This document shows, piece by piece, positions 25,927 through 35,250 of a stretch of DNA of 64,000 bases. A program made the translations under genes and the position numbers. This stretch comes from Dokdonella sp. (lineage in GTDB: Bacteria; Pseudomonadota; Gammaproteobacteria; Xanthomonadales; Rhodanobacteraceae), in assembly GCF_019634845.1 (NCBI RefSeq), contig NZ_JAHCAQ010000014.1, positions 1-64,000 on the forward strand, given 5' to 3'. The notes beneath the pieces are model-generated. The model ran no database searches. It saw only the letters and a program-made list of their open reading frames with translations, and had not been told where the DNA came from. Each line of letters starts with the position of its first letter. The stretch's first letter is position 1.

Positions 25927-26838
25927 ATGTCCATGCCCGGCTCGACCCTCGATCGCCTTCGCCAATCCCAGCGCCTGGCCCTGGCCAGTTGCCTGCTGCT
26001 GGCGGCGCTGGGGCTGTGGCTGGCCTTGCGCATCGGCCTCGCGCTGTGGCCGCGGTCGGCGCCGGGTGAACTCGTGGCGCCGCCGGCCGGCAACGTGCCG
26101 GTTGCCGTCGCACCGGCATCGCTGGCGCGCTTCCATCTGTTCGGTGTCACGCCGCTGCAGCCCGGCAGTGCGGCGCCCGGTGCGCCCTCACCCGTCACCG
26201 GGCTCATCCTGCGCGGCACGCTGGCCGACCGCGATCCAAACGCCGGTGTCGCCGTCATCGATGGTGCCGGTGACGGCGAGCGCGCGTTCCGCGTCGGCGA
26301 TGAAGTGCTGCCCGGCGTCGTCCTCGCCGCGATCCACGCCGACCACGTCGTGCTGTCGCGCGGCGGCGCCGAGGAAACGCTCAGGCTCACGCGCGACACC
26401 AATCCCGATCCGGGCAACATCGTGCGCCCGGCGCCCGGCATGGCCAAAGGCAGTCGGACCGTGACCGGCGCCCCGGCGAGTGCTGCGCCGGTGGCAAACA
26501 TTCCCGCCGCGCCGGCGCGAGCGGACGGCGAGCTGCAGGCCACGCTGGCGCGCTTGCGCGCCAACCCGGAGGAACTGCTGCGGCGCATGCAGGTGGTGCC
26601 GGTGCTCGACGGCGGCCGTCTGGCGGGCGTGCGCGTATCGGCCAGCGGCGCCGATGCGACCCTGCTCGCGCAGGCCGGCCTGCAGTCGGGCGACGTGGTG
26701 ACCGCGGTCAACGGCCAGCGTGTGGATTCGCTCGAGCGCGGCCAACAGATCGTGGCTGGCCTGGCCAGTGCGACGAGCGTGCGCCTGACCGTGCTGCGCA
26801 ACGGCAAATCCACCGACGTCACGGTCGGCAGCAAATGA
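25927..26838 (+). CDS. gspC: type II secretion protein GspC
   Basis: The 303-aa inner-membrane component links the secretin to the inner-membrane platform. It has one membrane helix (LALASCLLLAALGLWLALRI, about residues 18-38) and an HR domain (FHLFGVTPL ... GLILRGTLAD ... RAFRVGDEVLPGVVL). A C-terminal PDZ domain follows (LAQAGLQSGDVVTAVNGQRV). The start is ATG 25927, with another ATG two codons on. It is the first gene of a plus-strand gsp operon, immediately followed by gspD. Confidence 0.93.
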   Translation: MSMPGSTLDRLRQSQRLALASCLLLAALGLWLALRIGLALWPRSAPGELVAPPAGNVPVAVAPASLARFHLFGVTPLQPGSAAPGAPSPVTGLILRGTLADRDPNAGVAVIDGAGDGERAFRVGDEVLPGVVLAAIHADHVVLSRGGAEETLRLTRDTNPDPGNIVRPAPGMAKGSRTVTGAPASAAPVANIPAAPARADGELQATLARLRANPEELLRRMQVVPVLDGGRLAGVRVSASGADATLLAQAGLQSGDVVTAVNGQRVDSLERGQQIVAGLASATSVRLTVLRNGKSTDVTVGSK

Positions 26839-26885
26839 TCCACGCATACTCGACACTGTCCACCCCGTCGCCAAAGGGCGCCACG

Positions 26886-28946
26886 ATGCTCCGTCTCCTG
26901 TTCATCGCCTTGCTCGGCCTGCTGCTGCCGCTGCCCTTGCTCGCCCAGGGCAGTGCGCCGGGTGCGGGCCCGCCCACCCACACGGCCACCGCCGATGGTC
27001 GCCACACGCTCAATCTCAAGGACGCCGACATCCAGGCGCTGATCGCCACGGTCAGCGAGATCACCGGCAAGAACTTCATCGTCGGCCCCAATGTGCAGGG
27101 CAAGGTGACGGTGGTATCGGCGCGGCCGATGCAGAGCGACGAAATCTACGACGTGTTCCTGTCGGTGCTGCGCGTGCATGGCTTTGCCGCGGTGCCCTCG
27201 GGCAGCATGATCAAGATCCTGCCCGATGCGGTGGCGCAGCAGGACGCGGCGAGCGCGGTCGATGGCACGCCCGCGCGCGCGGCCGACGAACTGGTCACCG
27301 AGATCGTGCCGGTCAAGCATGTGTCGGCGACCGAGTTGGTGCCGATCCTGCGCCCGCTGATGGCGCAGAGCGGGCAGCTGGTTGCGCATACGCCGTCGAA
27401 CTCGCTGGTGATCTCCGATCGCGCCGGCAACATCGAGCGCCTCACCGCGATCATCCGCCGCATCGACACCGTGTCGGATGCGCAGGTGGAAATGATCGCG
27501 CTCAGCCACGCCAACGCGGCCGAACTCGCGCGCACGCTGAGCCTGCTGTCGGACGACAAGGCGGCCCAGAGCAACGGCGAGGCGGTGCGCGTGTTCGCCG
27601 ATGCACGCACCAATTCGATCCTGTTGGCTGGCGCCAAGAACGGGCGGCTCAAGATGCGCGCGCTGATCGCGCATCTGGACACGCCGATGGACAGCGGCGG
27701 CGATACCCAGGTGATCTACCTGCATTACGCGCGCGCCAAGGACCTGGTGCCGATCCTGCAGAACGTGGCCGCCACGCTGTCGGGCACGGTCGCGCCCGCT
27801 GCGGCCAAGGGCGGCGAAGCCGGCAACGGCGCCGGCGCGGCCGTGGCAACGATCCAGGCCCATGACGAAACCAATGCGCTCGTGATCAGTGCGCCGCCGG
27901 CCGTGTTCCGCTCGCTGGCCGGCGTGGTGCGCGAGCTCGACATCCGCCGCAACCAGGTGCTGATCGAGGCGGTGGTGGCCGAAGTGGCCGACCAGACCGC
28001 CGGCGAGCTCGGTGTGCAGTGGCAGTTGCCGCTGGGCAAGCAGGGCCAGCATGTGATCGGCGGCACCAACTTCACCGGTTCCACTCCCGGCAACAACATC
28101 CTCAACGCGGCGCAAAACCCGCTGGGCATCGGCAATGGCTTCAACCTCGGCTATGTCGATGGCACGGTGTCGATCGCCGGGCACCAGCTGTTCCAGATCG
28201 GCGCCCTCGTCACCGCGCTGCGCAGCGACGGCAAGTCCAACATCCTGTCCACGCCCTCGGTGCTCACGCTCGACAACCAGGAAGCCGAAATCAAGGTCGC
28301 GCAGGAAGTGCCGTTCCTGACCGGCCAGTACACCACCGGTGCGCTGGGCAGTTCGACCACCGTCAACGGCGGCACGACCACCACCAGCGGCATCACCAAT
28401 CCGTTCCAGACCATCGAGCGCAAGGACGTCGGCCTGGTGCTCAAGGTCAAGCCGATGATCAATGTCGGCGATTCGGTGCGGCTCGACATCCACCAGGAAG
28501 TGTCCAATCTGCTGCCGCCGGTGCAGGGCGCGGTCGACCTGGTCACCAACAAGCGCGAGCTGACCACCAGCGTGCTGGTCAAGGATGGCGCGCTGCTCGT
28601 GCTGGGCGGGCTCATCGACAAGCAGCAGAAGGACAACGTGCAGAAGGTGCCGGGGCTGGGCAACATTCCGCTGGTCGGCAACCTGTTCCGCTATCGCAGC
28701 AACAGCAACGCCAAGACCGATCTGATGGTGTTCCTGCATCCGCGCATCCTGCGCGATGCGGCCACCGAGGCGGCGGTGTCGAGCGAGAAATACAACTACA
28801 TGCGCACCGAGCAACTGCAGATGCGGCAGGCCGAGTGGCCGATCACGCCGCATGCCGAGCGGCCGCTGCTGCCGGACATGCGCGACTTCCTTGCCAGCCC
28901 TGCGGCCGAGGGCGTTCCGGCCGGGCAGCGGACACAGCGGCAATGA
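26886..28946 (+). CDS. gspD: type II secretion outer-membrane secretin GspD
   Basis: The 686-aa product has a signal peptide ([19 protein letters not shown]). N0-N3 domains follow ([39 protein letters not shown]), then the secretin core with [11 protein letters not shown] and the signature [15 protein letters not shown]. It forms the outer-membrane channel of the type II system. ATG 26886 is used because it places the signal sequence at the N terminus and follows an AAAGGG motif. An alternative ATG at 26835 overlaps the gspC stop. The stop overlaps the next gene as ATGA. Confidence 0.95.
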   Translation: MLRLLFIALLGLLLPLPLLAQGSAPGAGPPTHTATADGRHTLNLKDADIQALIATVSEITGKNFIVGPNVQGKVTVVSARPMQSDEIYDVFLSVLRVHGFAAVPSGSMIKILPDAVAQQDAASAVDGTPARAADELVTEIVPVKHVSATELVPILRPLMAQSGQLVAHTPSNSLVISDRAGNIERLTAIIRRIDTVSDAQVEMIALSHANAAELARTLSLLSDDKAAQSNGEAVRVFADARTNSILLAGAKNGRLKMRALIAHLDTPMDSGGDTQVIYLHYARAKDLVPILQNVAATLSGTVAPAAAKGGEAGNGAGAAVATIQAHDETNALVISAPPAVFRSLAGVVRELDIRRNQVLIEAVVAEVADQTAGELGVQWQLPLGKQGQHVIGGTNFTGSTPGNNILNAAQNPLGIGNGFNLGYVDGTVSIAGHQLFQIGALVTALRSDGKSNILSTPSVLTLDNQEAEIKVAQEVPFLTGQYTTGALGSSTTVNGGTTTTSGITNPFQTIERKDVGLVLKVKPMINVGDSVRLDIHQEVSNLLPPVQGAVDLVTNKRELTTSVLVKDGALLVLGGLIDKQQKDNVQKVPGLGNIPLVGNLFRYRSNSNAKTDLMVFLHPRILRDAATEAAVSSEKYNYMRTEQLQMRQAEWPITPHAERPLLPDMRDFLASPAAEGVPAGQRTQRQ

Positions 28947-29434
28947 GCGAACAGGTTTTTCCGACCCGGTTGGCCGGTGCGCTGCGCTGGCTCAGCATCG
29001 GCGGCACGCTGCTCATGGTGCTGGTGATCGCGATCGCCGCGCAGCACGTGACCGGGCCGTGGTGGTTCCGCTCGCTGGTGCTCGGCGGCCCCTCGGTGGT
29101 GCTGCTGGTGTGCGTGCTGGGCTGGCCGCGTGGCTATGTGCTCAGTCGCGACGGGCTGCATGTGCAGCGATTGTTCGGGCGCACGCGCATTGCCCAGCGG
29201 ATCGATTCGGCGGCGGCCGACGACGACGCCTTCAAGGGCGCCTGGCGCGTGTTCGCCAACGGTGGCGTGTTCGGCTGCGTCGGCTGGTTCCGCTCGCGGC
29301 GGCTCGGTCCGTTCCGGGCCTGGGTCACCGACCTGAGTGCGCTCGTCGTGGTCCGTCACGCCGCTGGCTGCGCAGTGATCTCGCCGCTCGATCGCGCCGC
29401 CTTCCTTGCCGCCGTGTCCGGCCACAACCGATGA
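28943..29434 (+). CDS. small membrane protein with PH-like domain in the gsp operon
   Basis: The 163-aa product has two membrane helices in its first 65 residues ([17 protein letters not shown] and [16 protein letters not shown]). A soluble part follows with [15 protein letters not shown] and [19 protein letters not shown], resembling bacterial PH (DUF304-like) domains. It overlaps gspD upstream and gspE downstream by four bases each, so it is translated as part of the operon. I know of no standard gsp subunit with this make-up. It could be an accessory assembly factor. Two ATGA overlaps argue that it is a real gene. Confidence 0.8.
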   Translation: MSEQVFPTRLAGALRWLSIGGTLLMVLVIAIAAQHVTGPWWFRSLVLGGPSVVLLVCVLGWPRGYVLSRDGLHVQRLFGRTRIAQRIDSAAADDDAFKGAWRVFANGGVFGCVGWFRSRRLGPFRAWVTDLSALVVVRHAAGCAVISPLDRAAFLAAVSGHNR

Positions 29435-30915
29435 ACGCGACGCAGGCCGCGCGGCCGGGCTTTGGCTATGCCAAGCGCCACGGAGTCGCCCTGACCGGCT
29501 GGCGCGATGGCCAGGCGCAGGTTGCCTGTCGGCCCGGCGTGCGCATCGAGGTGCTGGCTGAACTGCGGCGCCAGCTCGGTGCGCCACTGCAGTTGTCGCG
29601 CGTCGATGCGGCCGCATTCGAACGCCTGCTGCGCGAACTCTACGAACAGGGCGATGACGCACGCGCGATGGTCTCCGACCTCGACGAGCGCCTCGATCTC
29701 GCCACGCTCGTCGACGAACTGCCCGAGCCCGAGGACCTGCTCGAATCCGACGACGACGCGCCGATCATCCGCCTCATCAATGCGCTGTTGACCGAGGCGG
29801 TCAAGGAAGGCGCCTCGGACATCCACATCGAACCCTACGAAAACCGCCTCGTGGTGCGCCTGCGCATCGATGGCGTGCTGCGCGAGGTGCTCAGTCCACG
29901 CAAGGCGATCGCCAGCGCCGTGGTCAGCCGCATCAAGGTGATGGCCAAGCTCGACATCGCCGAGCGGCGTTTGCCGCAGGATGGCCGCATCGGGCTGCGC
30001 GTGGCGGGCCGCCCGGTCGACGTGCGCGTGTCGACGATCCCGGCTGGTCGCGGCGAGCGCGTCGTGCTGCGCCTGCTCGACAAGCAGGCCGGCAAGCTCG
30101 ACCTTGCCCAGCTCGGCATGGACGGCGCCCTGCAGCAGCGCCTCGAAGACCTCATCGCGCGCCCGCACGGCATTTTGCTGGTGACCGGTCCGACGGGGTC
30201 GGGCAAGACCACCACGCTGTACGGAGCGCTGCTCAAGCTCAACGATTCCTCGCGCAACCTCATGACGGTCGAGGATCCGATCGAGTACTACATCGACGGC
30301 GTCGGCCAGACCCAGGTCAACACGCGCGTCGACATGACCTTCGCGCGCGGCCTGCGCGCGATCCTGCGTCAGGACCCCGACGTGGTCATGGTCGGCGAAA
30401 TCCGCGACCTGGAAACGGCCGAGGTCGCCGTGCAGGCTTCGCTCACCGGCCACCTCGTGCTGTCGACGCTGCACACCAACTCGGCCGTCGGCGCGATCAC
30501 GCGCCTGCGCGACATGGGCGTGGAGCCGTTCCTGCTGTCGTCGTCGCTGATCGGCGTGCTGGCGCAGCGCCTCGTGCGCGTGCTCGACCCGGCCACGCGC
30601 GAGGCCTACCGCGCGACCCCGGCCGAACTCGCCGCGTTCGGCCAGAGCGCCGATGCCGAGGTCACGCTGTACCGGCCACGCAGCGACCTCGCCGCGCAGG
30701 GCCACGGCAGCGGCTACAAGGGCCGTACCGGCATCTACGAACTGGTCACGCTCGACGACGCGCTGCGTCGCCTCGTCCACGAGGGCGCCGCCGAGGCCGA
30801 GCTGGAACGCCAGGCGCGCCTGCGCTCGCCGTCGATCCTCGCCGACGGTTGGCGCAAGTGCGTGGCCGGGATCACCTCGACCGGCGAAGTGCTGCGCGTG
30901 ACGCGCGAGGAATGA
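29431..30915 (+). CDS. gspE: type II secretion ATPase GspE, lacking the tetracysteine zinc motif
   Basis: The 494-aa cytosolic hexameric ATPase drives pseudopilus assembly. It has the N1E region, the Walker A motif GPTGSGKT (253-260), the Asp box (DPIEYYIDG), Walker B ([15 protein letters not shown]) and the His box (LVLSTLHTN). In most GspE proteins the C-terminal third has a CxxC...CxxC zinc site. Here the equivalent part (386-428, [13 protein letters not shown] ... [12 protein letters not shown]) has no Cys at all, though the surrounding [11 protein letters not shown] is intact. The start overlaps the preceding gene by four bases. Confidence 0.94.
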   Translation: MNATQAARPGFGYAKRHGVALTGWRDGQAQVACRPGVRIEVLAELRRQLGAPLQLSRVDAAAFERLLRELYEQGDDARAMVSDLDERLDLATLVDELPEPEDLLESDDDAPIIRLINALLTEAVKEGASDIHIEPYENRLVVRLRIDGVLREVLSPRKAIASAVVSRIKVMAKLDIAERRLPQDGRIGLRVAGRPVDVRVSTIPAGRGERVVLRLLDKQAGKLDLAQLGMDGALQQRLEDLIARPHGILLVTGPTGSGKTTTLYGALLKLNDSSRNLMTVEDPIEYYIDGVGQTQVNTRVDMTFARGLRAILRQDPDVVMVGEIRDLETAEVAVQASLTGHLVLSTLHTNSAVGAITRLRDMGVEPFLLSSSLIGVLAQRLVRVLDPATREAYRATPAELAAFGQSADAEVTLYRPRSDLAAQGHGSGYKGRTGIYELVTLDDALRRLVHEGAAEAELERQARLRSPSILADGWRKCVAGITSTGEVLRVTREE

Positions 30916-31343
30916 GCGCGGCGCGGACGCGCTGCCTGCTGCTGCCGGGCCTCGACGGCACGGGCGAGCTGTTCCGATGGCTGCTGCCGTTCCGCTGCGA
31001 TACCGACACCGACACCGTTGTCGTCCACTGGCCGCAGCAGCCGGACTGAAGCCTCGACGAGTACGCCCGGTACGCGGCGCAGGCGGCCGATGCATCGTCG
31101 TCGCCGAATCGTTCTCCGGCCCGATCGCGCTGCGTTTGGCGCGCTGCGTCGCGCGTGCCGATCCTGCACCTGCGCGCAGGCCGCGACCGCCTCGTTCGCA
31201 CCGCGCTGTCCACACATGCGCCCGCTGGCGGTCTGTTTGACGAGGTCGTCATCGACGGCCCGCGCTTCCTGCTGCCGGCGCGTGCGAAGGCGTGCCGGCA
31301 GGCGATCCGGCAGTGGGCGGACGATCGAGGCCAGTGTGGTTGA
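30912..31343 (+). pseudogene. decayed alpha/beta-hydrolase gene
   Basis: Three pieces of one alpha/beta-hydrolase appear in different frames. The N terminus is CLLLPGLDGTGELFRWLLPF (from 30912, ATGA overlap with gspE). The nucleophile region is IVVAESFSGPIALRLA (about 31090-31145). The C terminus is VPILHLRAGRDRLV ... DGPRFLLPARAKACRQAI (ending 31343). The region between nucleophile and acid is mostly missing, and there are at least two frame changes. The gene was once part of the operon and is now non-functional. Confidence 0.75.
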
Positions 31344-31440
31344 TGCCGCATCCTGCGCGGCGGTCGGCGTTGCGACGGCATTGCCTTTCGTGTCGCAATG
31401 TCATACATCTATGACGAAATCGACCCACCCGGGTAACGCG

Positions 31441-31722
31441 ATGGCCATGGCCGAAATCCGCATCAATGCCCGCCTCACGGGCGCGGACGCCAAGCATTTC
31501 CGCCAGTTGCAGGAGCGCGAAGGCCTGTCGGCGTTCGACCTGCTGCGCGACGCACTGCGCGAATACCACGCGGTACGCATGCGGCCGCGTGCGGACGCCG
31601 CGAAGCTGCTGGCCGGCTTCGTCGCCGCCGGAAACGGGCCGGTCGACCTGTCGGCGCGCTGCAAGGAGTATCTGTCCGACGTGCTGGAGGCGAAGCATCC
31701 ATTGCGCGTGCAGGAACGCTGA
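31441..31722 (+). CDS. RHH-type antitoxin of a VapBC-like pair
   Basis: The 93-aa product begins with a short beta strand (AEIRINARLTG), then helices (DAKHFRQLQEREGLSAFDLLRDALREYH) typical of ribbon-helix-helix antitoxins. The C-terminal part would bind the toxin. The following PIN-domain gene starts two bases after this stop. ATG 31441 is used; a second ATG lies two codons later. As in other such pairs it may repress its own promoter, but no operator was identified in the 97 bp upstream. Confidence 0.8.
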   Translation: MAMAEIRINARLTGADAKHFRQLQEREGLSAFDLLRDALREYHAVRMRPRADAAKLLAGFVAAGNGPVDLSARCKEYLSDVLEAKHPLRVQER

Positions 31723-31724
31723 GC

Positions 31725-32147
31725 GTGATCCTTGCCGACAGCGGCTTCTGGATCGCGTTCGGCAATCGGTGCGATCGCCATCATGCCGCTGCGGTCGAGG
31801 TACTCGCACGCTGGTCCAGCGAAGGCTTCGCCAGCACCTGGCCGGTATTGACCGAGGTCACGCATCTGCTCGCGCCGCGCGTCGGTACGCAGCAGGCGAC
31901 CGCGTTCATCGACGCGGTCGCGCGCGGGGCGTGCGAGATCCCGTCGCCGCCGGACGATGCGCTTGTGCGCTCGCGCGACCTCATGAGCAAGTACCGCGAC
32001 CTGCCGATGGATCTGGCCGACGCCTCGCTGGTGATCCTCGCCGAGGAAACCGGCGAAGGTCGCATCCGGTCCACCGACATACGCGACTTCGAGGGCTATC
32101 GCTGGAAGAATACGCAACCGTTCCGCAACCTGCTGCTGGCGGGCTGA
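31725..32147 (+). CDS. PIN-domain toxin, VapC-like
   Basis: The 140-aa product begins with a GTG and has the acidic PIN active-site residues Asp5 (ILADSGFWIAF), Glu44 (LTEVTHLL), Asp96 and Asp99 (DLADASLV) and Asp118 (STDIRDF). PIN toxins are Mg-dependent ribonucleases that cut tRNA or rRNA. It is paired with the RHH antitoxin upstream. The pair lies between gspE and gspF in the same orientation, next to a decayed hydrolase gene, which suggests insertion into the operon. All expected catalytic residues are present, so it is probably active. Confidence 0.88.
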   Translation: MILADSGFWIAFGNRCDRHHAAAVEVLARWSSEGFASTWPVLTEVTHLLAPRVGTQQATAFIDAVARGACEIPSPPDDALVRSRDLMSKYRDLPMDLADASLVILAEETGEGRIRSTDIRDFEGYRWKNTQPFRNLLLAG

Positions 32148-32223
32148 TGTCCACCGATGCAGGCGACGACATCTTTGCCAACGACACCATGACCCTGGTG
32201 CCGGTCAGCGTGGGTTGACGCCG

Positions 32224-33438
32224 ATGCCCGCCTTCGCCTACCAAGCCCTCGACGCCAACGGCAGGACCCAGCGTGGTGTGCTGCAAGCCGATACCGCGCG
32301 CGCCGTGCGTGGCGTGCTGCGCGAGCGTGGCCTCAACGCGCTCAGCGTCGACGAGGTGCGCGAGGGGGGCGCCGCGGGCGGTGCGGGCTGGCGTTGGCGA
32401 CGCGGCCTCGGCAGCGCCCAGCTGGCCCTGCTCACGCGCCAGCTCGCGACCCTGCTCGGGGCCGGCCTGCCGATCGACGAGGCGCTGGCGGCGCTGTCGG
32501 AACAGGCCGACGGCGAGCGCCAGCGCGGGGTCACGGTGGCGCTGCGCGCCCGCGTGAGCGAGGGCGCGAGCCTGGCCGGCGCGCTGCGCGAGTTTCCCGA
32601 GACCTTTCCCGACATCTATTGCGCCACGGTCGGCGCCGGCGAGCAGTCCGGCCATCTCGACGGCGTGCTCGACAAGCTCGCCGACTATGCCGAGGCGAGC
32701 GATGCGCTGCGGCAGAAGGTGCTCGCGGCGCTGGCCTACCCGCTGCTGCTCACGCTGGTCGCGATCGCGGTGGTGACGGGCCTGCTCGGCTGGGTGGTGC
32801 CGCAGATCGTCGGCGTGTTCCAGAACATGCACCAGACGCTGCCGTGGGCCACGCGCGTGCTGATCGCGCTGTCCGATTTCGTGCGCCATTGGGGCTGGCT
32901 CGTGCTCATCGTGCTCGGCCTGCTCGCGCTCGGCGCACGCATCGCGCTGCGCGGCGAGACGGCACGCGGGCGCTGGCATGCGGCGCTGCTGCGCCTGCCG
33001 CTGATCGGCCGCGTCGAGCGCGCCGCCAACACCGCGCGGGCGATGCGCACCCTGGCCTTGCTGGCGGGCAGCGCCGTGCCGCTGCTCGACGCGCTCGGCA
33101 TCGCCGCCCAGGTGGTGTCGAGCCTGCCGATGCGCCAGGCGCTGCGCGATGCCGCGCTCAAGGTGCGCGAGGGTGGCGCGTTCTCGCGGGCGTTGGCCGA
33201 TAGCGGCCAGTTCCCGCCGGTGGCGCTGCGCCTGATCGGCAGCGGCGAGCGCTCGGGCCAGTTGCCGCGCATGCTCGAAGCCGCCGCGCAGCAGCAGCAG
33301 CGCGACCTCGATCGCTGGCTCACCGCGCTGACCGCCGTGCTCGGGCCCGCCGTGATCCTCCTCGTCGGCGCGCTCGTGCTGTTCATCGTGTTGGCGATCC
33401 TGCTGCCGATCTTCGACCTCAACCGCATGGTGAAGTGA
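32224..33438 (+). CDS. gspF: type II secretion inner-membrane platform protein GspF
   Basis: The 404-aa product has the N-terminal MPAFAYQALDANGRTQRG typical of GspF, then two T2SSF domains (LLTRQLATLLGAGLPIDEAL and ARAMRTLALLAGSAVPLLDALG). Three membrane segments are visible: around VLAALAYPLLLTLVAIAVVTGLLG, WLVLIVLGLLALG and the C-terminal AVILLVGALVLFIVLAILLPI. ATG 32224 is chosen over a TTG nine bases upstream on homology. No pseudopilin gene (gspG-K) follows; the next gene is ftsE. The rest of the system must be elsewhere. Confidence 0.94.
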   Translation: MPAFAYQALDANGRTQRGVLQADTARAVRGVLRERGLNALSVDEVREGGAAGGAGWRWRRGLGSAQLALLTRQLATLLGAGLPIDEALAALSEQADGERQRGVTVALRARVSEGASLAGALREFPETFPDIYCATVGAGEQSGHLDGVLDKLADYAEASDALRQKVLAALAYPLLLTLVAIAVVTGLLGWVVPQIVGVFQNMHQTLPWATRVLIALSDFVRHWGWLVLIVLGLLALGARIALRGETARGRWHAALLRLPLIGRVERAANTARAMRTLALLAGSAVPLLDALGIAAQVVSSLPMRQALRDAALKVREGGAFSRALADSGQFPPVALRLIGSGERSGQLPRMLEAAAQQQQRDLDRWLTALTAVLGPAVILLVGALVLFIVLAILLPIFDLNRMVK

Positions 33439-33577
33439 GCCGCGCGGCACGCGCCGCCGCACGCGGCGGCACCGGCCAGCGCCGCCGGCGGCGCGATTTC
33501 GCACCCGGGCCGCGGCTTCACCGCCTACAATCGCGCAGGTCCGGGCGCCTCGCCCAACACCGCATGCCGCGACCACG

Positions 33578-34255
33578 ATGATCCACTTCGACAACGTGAC
33601 CAAGCGTTACCAGACCGGACTGGATGCGCTGTCCGAGCTCAGCTTCGAGGTCGCGCCGGGCGAGGTGGTGTTCGTCACCGGGCATTCGGGGGCGGGCAAG
33701 AGCACGCTGCTCAAGCTCGTGAGCCTGGCCGAGCGGCCCACGCGCGGGCGCATCACGATCAACCAGCGTGACCTCGGCCGCGTGCGTCGCGGCGGCATTC
33801 CACAGCATCGGCGCGGCATCGGCATGGTGTTCCAGGACCATCGACTGCTGGTCGATCGCAGCGTGTTCGACAACGTGGCGCTGCCGCTGCTGATCGCCGG
33901 CACGGCACGCGCAGAAATCGGCAAGCGCGTGCGCGCCGCGCTCGACAAGGTCGGCCTGCTCGCGCGCGAGAAGGCCTCGCCGGTGGCACTGTCGACCGGC
34001 GAGCAGCAGCGCGTGGGCATCGCCCGCGCCCTCGTCGCCAAGCCGCCGCTGATCCTCGCCGACGAACCGACCGGCAACCTCGATCCGCAGTTGTCGCTCG
34101 AGATCATGAACCTGTTCGTCGAGTTCGGTGCGGTCGGCACCACGGTACTGATCGCCACCCACGACCTGCTGTTGCTCAAGCACATGCGCAAGCGCGTGCT
34201 GGTGCTCGATCACGGTCGCCTGGTCGACGATTACCGGCCGGAGGCCGTCGCATGA
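33578..34255 (+). CDS. ftsE: cell-division ABC ATPase FtsE
   Basis: The 225-aa product has Walker A GHSGAGKS (35-42), the signature LSTGEQQR, Walker [13 protein letters not shown] and the H-loop ATHD. FtsE is the cytosolic ATPase that, with FtsX, regulates septal peptidoglycan hydrolases. The stop overlaps ftsX by four bases (ATGA). The size and sequence are normal for FtsE. Confidence 0.96.
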   Translation: MIHFDNVTKRYQTGLDALSELSFEVAPGEVVFVTGHSGAGKSTLLKLVSLAERPTRGRITINQRDLGRVRRGGIPQHRRGIGMVFQDHRLLVDRSVFDNVALPLLIAGTARAEIGKRVRAALDKVGLLAREKASPVALSTGEQQRVGIARALVAKPPLILADEPTGNLDPQLSLEIMNLFVEFGAVGTTVLIATHDLLLLKHMRKRVLVLDHGRLVDDYRPEAVA

Positions 34256-35250
34256 GCGCGCAGGCCCGCCCGGTGGCGCGCCCACCCGCCGAAGAGCCGC
34301 GCGAGCGCCGTCCGCGCGAACGCATGCCGCTGCGTGAACGGCTCGCGGCCTGGCGCGACCAGCATTTCTACGGCCTGTTCTCGAGCCTGGGTCGGATGGC
34401 GTTGCGGCCATGGTCGAGCCTGCTCACGGTCTGCGTGCTTGGCTTCGCGCTGGCCCTGCCGCTGCTGTTCTGGCTGAGCTACGACAATGCGCGCGCGCTC
34501 ACCACCGGCATGCGCGAAGCGCGCGAGGTCACGGTGTTCCTGCAACCCGCGCTCGACGAGGCGGCCGCGGCCGCTCTGGCGGCGGAACTGCGCCAGCGCG
34601 CCGACGTCGCTGCGGTCACGATCCGCACGCCGGCGCAGGGCCTGGCCGAGTTCCGCGCGCTGTCGGGTTTCGAGGATGCGCTGGCCGCGCTCGGCGAAAA
34701 CCCGCTGCCGAGCGTGCTCGTGGTCATGCCCGCGAGCACCACGCGGCCCGATGCGGCCGGTCTGCTGCAGGCGCTCGAAGCCGATGCGCGCGTGGATCTG
34801 GTGCAATACGACGCCGTGTGGCGGCGCAAGCTCTCCGGTATCCTGCGACTGGGGGCACGGCTGGTCGCCGTGGTGTCGGCCTTGCTGGCACTGGCGACGC
34901 TGCTCGTGATCGGCAACACCGTGCGCATGGACATTCAGGCGCGTTCGGCGGAAATTTCGGTAATGCAGACCATCGGCGCGAGCAACGGCTTCATCCGGCG
35001 ACCGTTCCTCTACGCGGGCTTCTGGTATGGCGTTCTTGGCGGCCTCGCCGCGCTGCTGCTGGTGGCGGCGGTCGAACTGGCGCTGGCCGGGCCGATCCGT
35101 GCGCTGGCCGACAGTTACGCCCAGCCGCTGCGACTGCGCGGCATCGACCTGCGCGTGGCTGCGGTCCTGCTCGGCGCGAGCAGCCTGCTCGGCGGGCTCG
35201 GCGCCTGGCTGGTGACGACCCGGCACCTGCTGGCGGGTCGCCCGCAATGA
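34252..35250 (+). CDS. ftsX: cell-division membrane protein FtsX
   Basis: The 332-aa product has a charged N-terminal tail rich in Arg and Pro (about 45 residues). A membrane helix follows (SLLTVCVLGFALALPLLFWL), then an extracytoplasmic domain and three C-terminal membrane segments, the FtsX/MacB fold. It partners FtsE at the divisome. It overlaps ftsE upstream and the double-receiver gene downstream by four bases each. Confidence 0.95.
   Translation: MSAQARPVARPPAEEPRERRPRERMPLRERLAAWRDQHFYGLFSSLGRMALRPWSSLLTVCVLGFALALPLLFWLSYDNARALTTGMREAREVTVFLQPALDEAAAAALAAELRQRADVAAVTIRTPAQGLAEFRALSGFEDALAALGENPLPSVLVVMPASTTRPDAAGLLQALEADARVDLVQYDAVWRRKLSGILRLGARLVAVVSALLALATLLVIGNTVRMDIQARSAEISVMQTIGASNGFIRRPFLYAGFWYGVLGGLAALLLVAAVELALAGPIRALADSYAQPLRLRGIDLRVAAVLLGASSLLGGLGAWLVTTRHLLAGRPQ

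Noticed and set aside
25683-28943. 1086-codon open frame on the minus strand opposite gspC-gspD
   Set aside because: It is antisense to clear gsp genes. Its His/Arg/Gln-rich sequence has no domain and is a GC-rich shadow frame.
30912-31049. Functional 45-aa protein overlapping the gspE stop
   Set aside because: It is the first piece of a broken alpha/beta-hydrolase; later pieces are in other frames, so the short frame is a remnant.
32147-32218. 23-codon ORF between the PIN toxin and gspF
   Set aside because: It overlaps the toxin stop but has no ribosome-binding site or recognisable sequence, and could be leftover sequence from the insertion.
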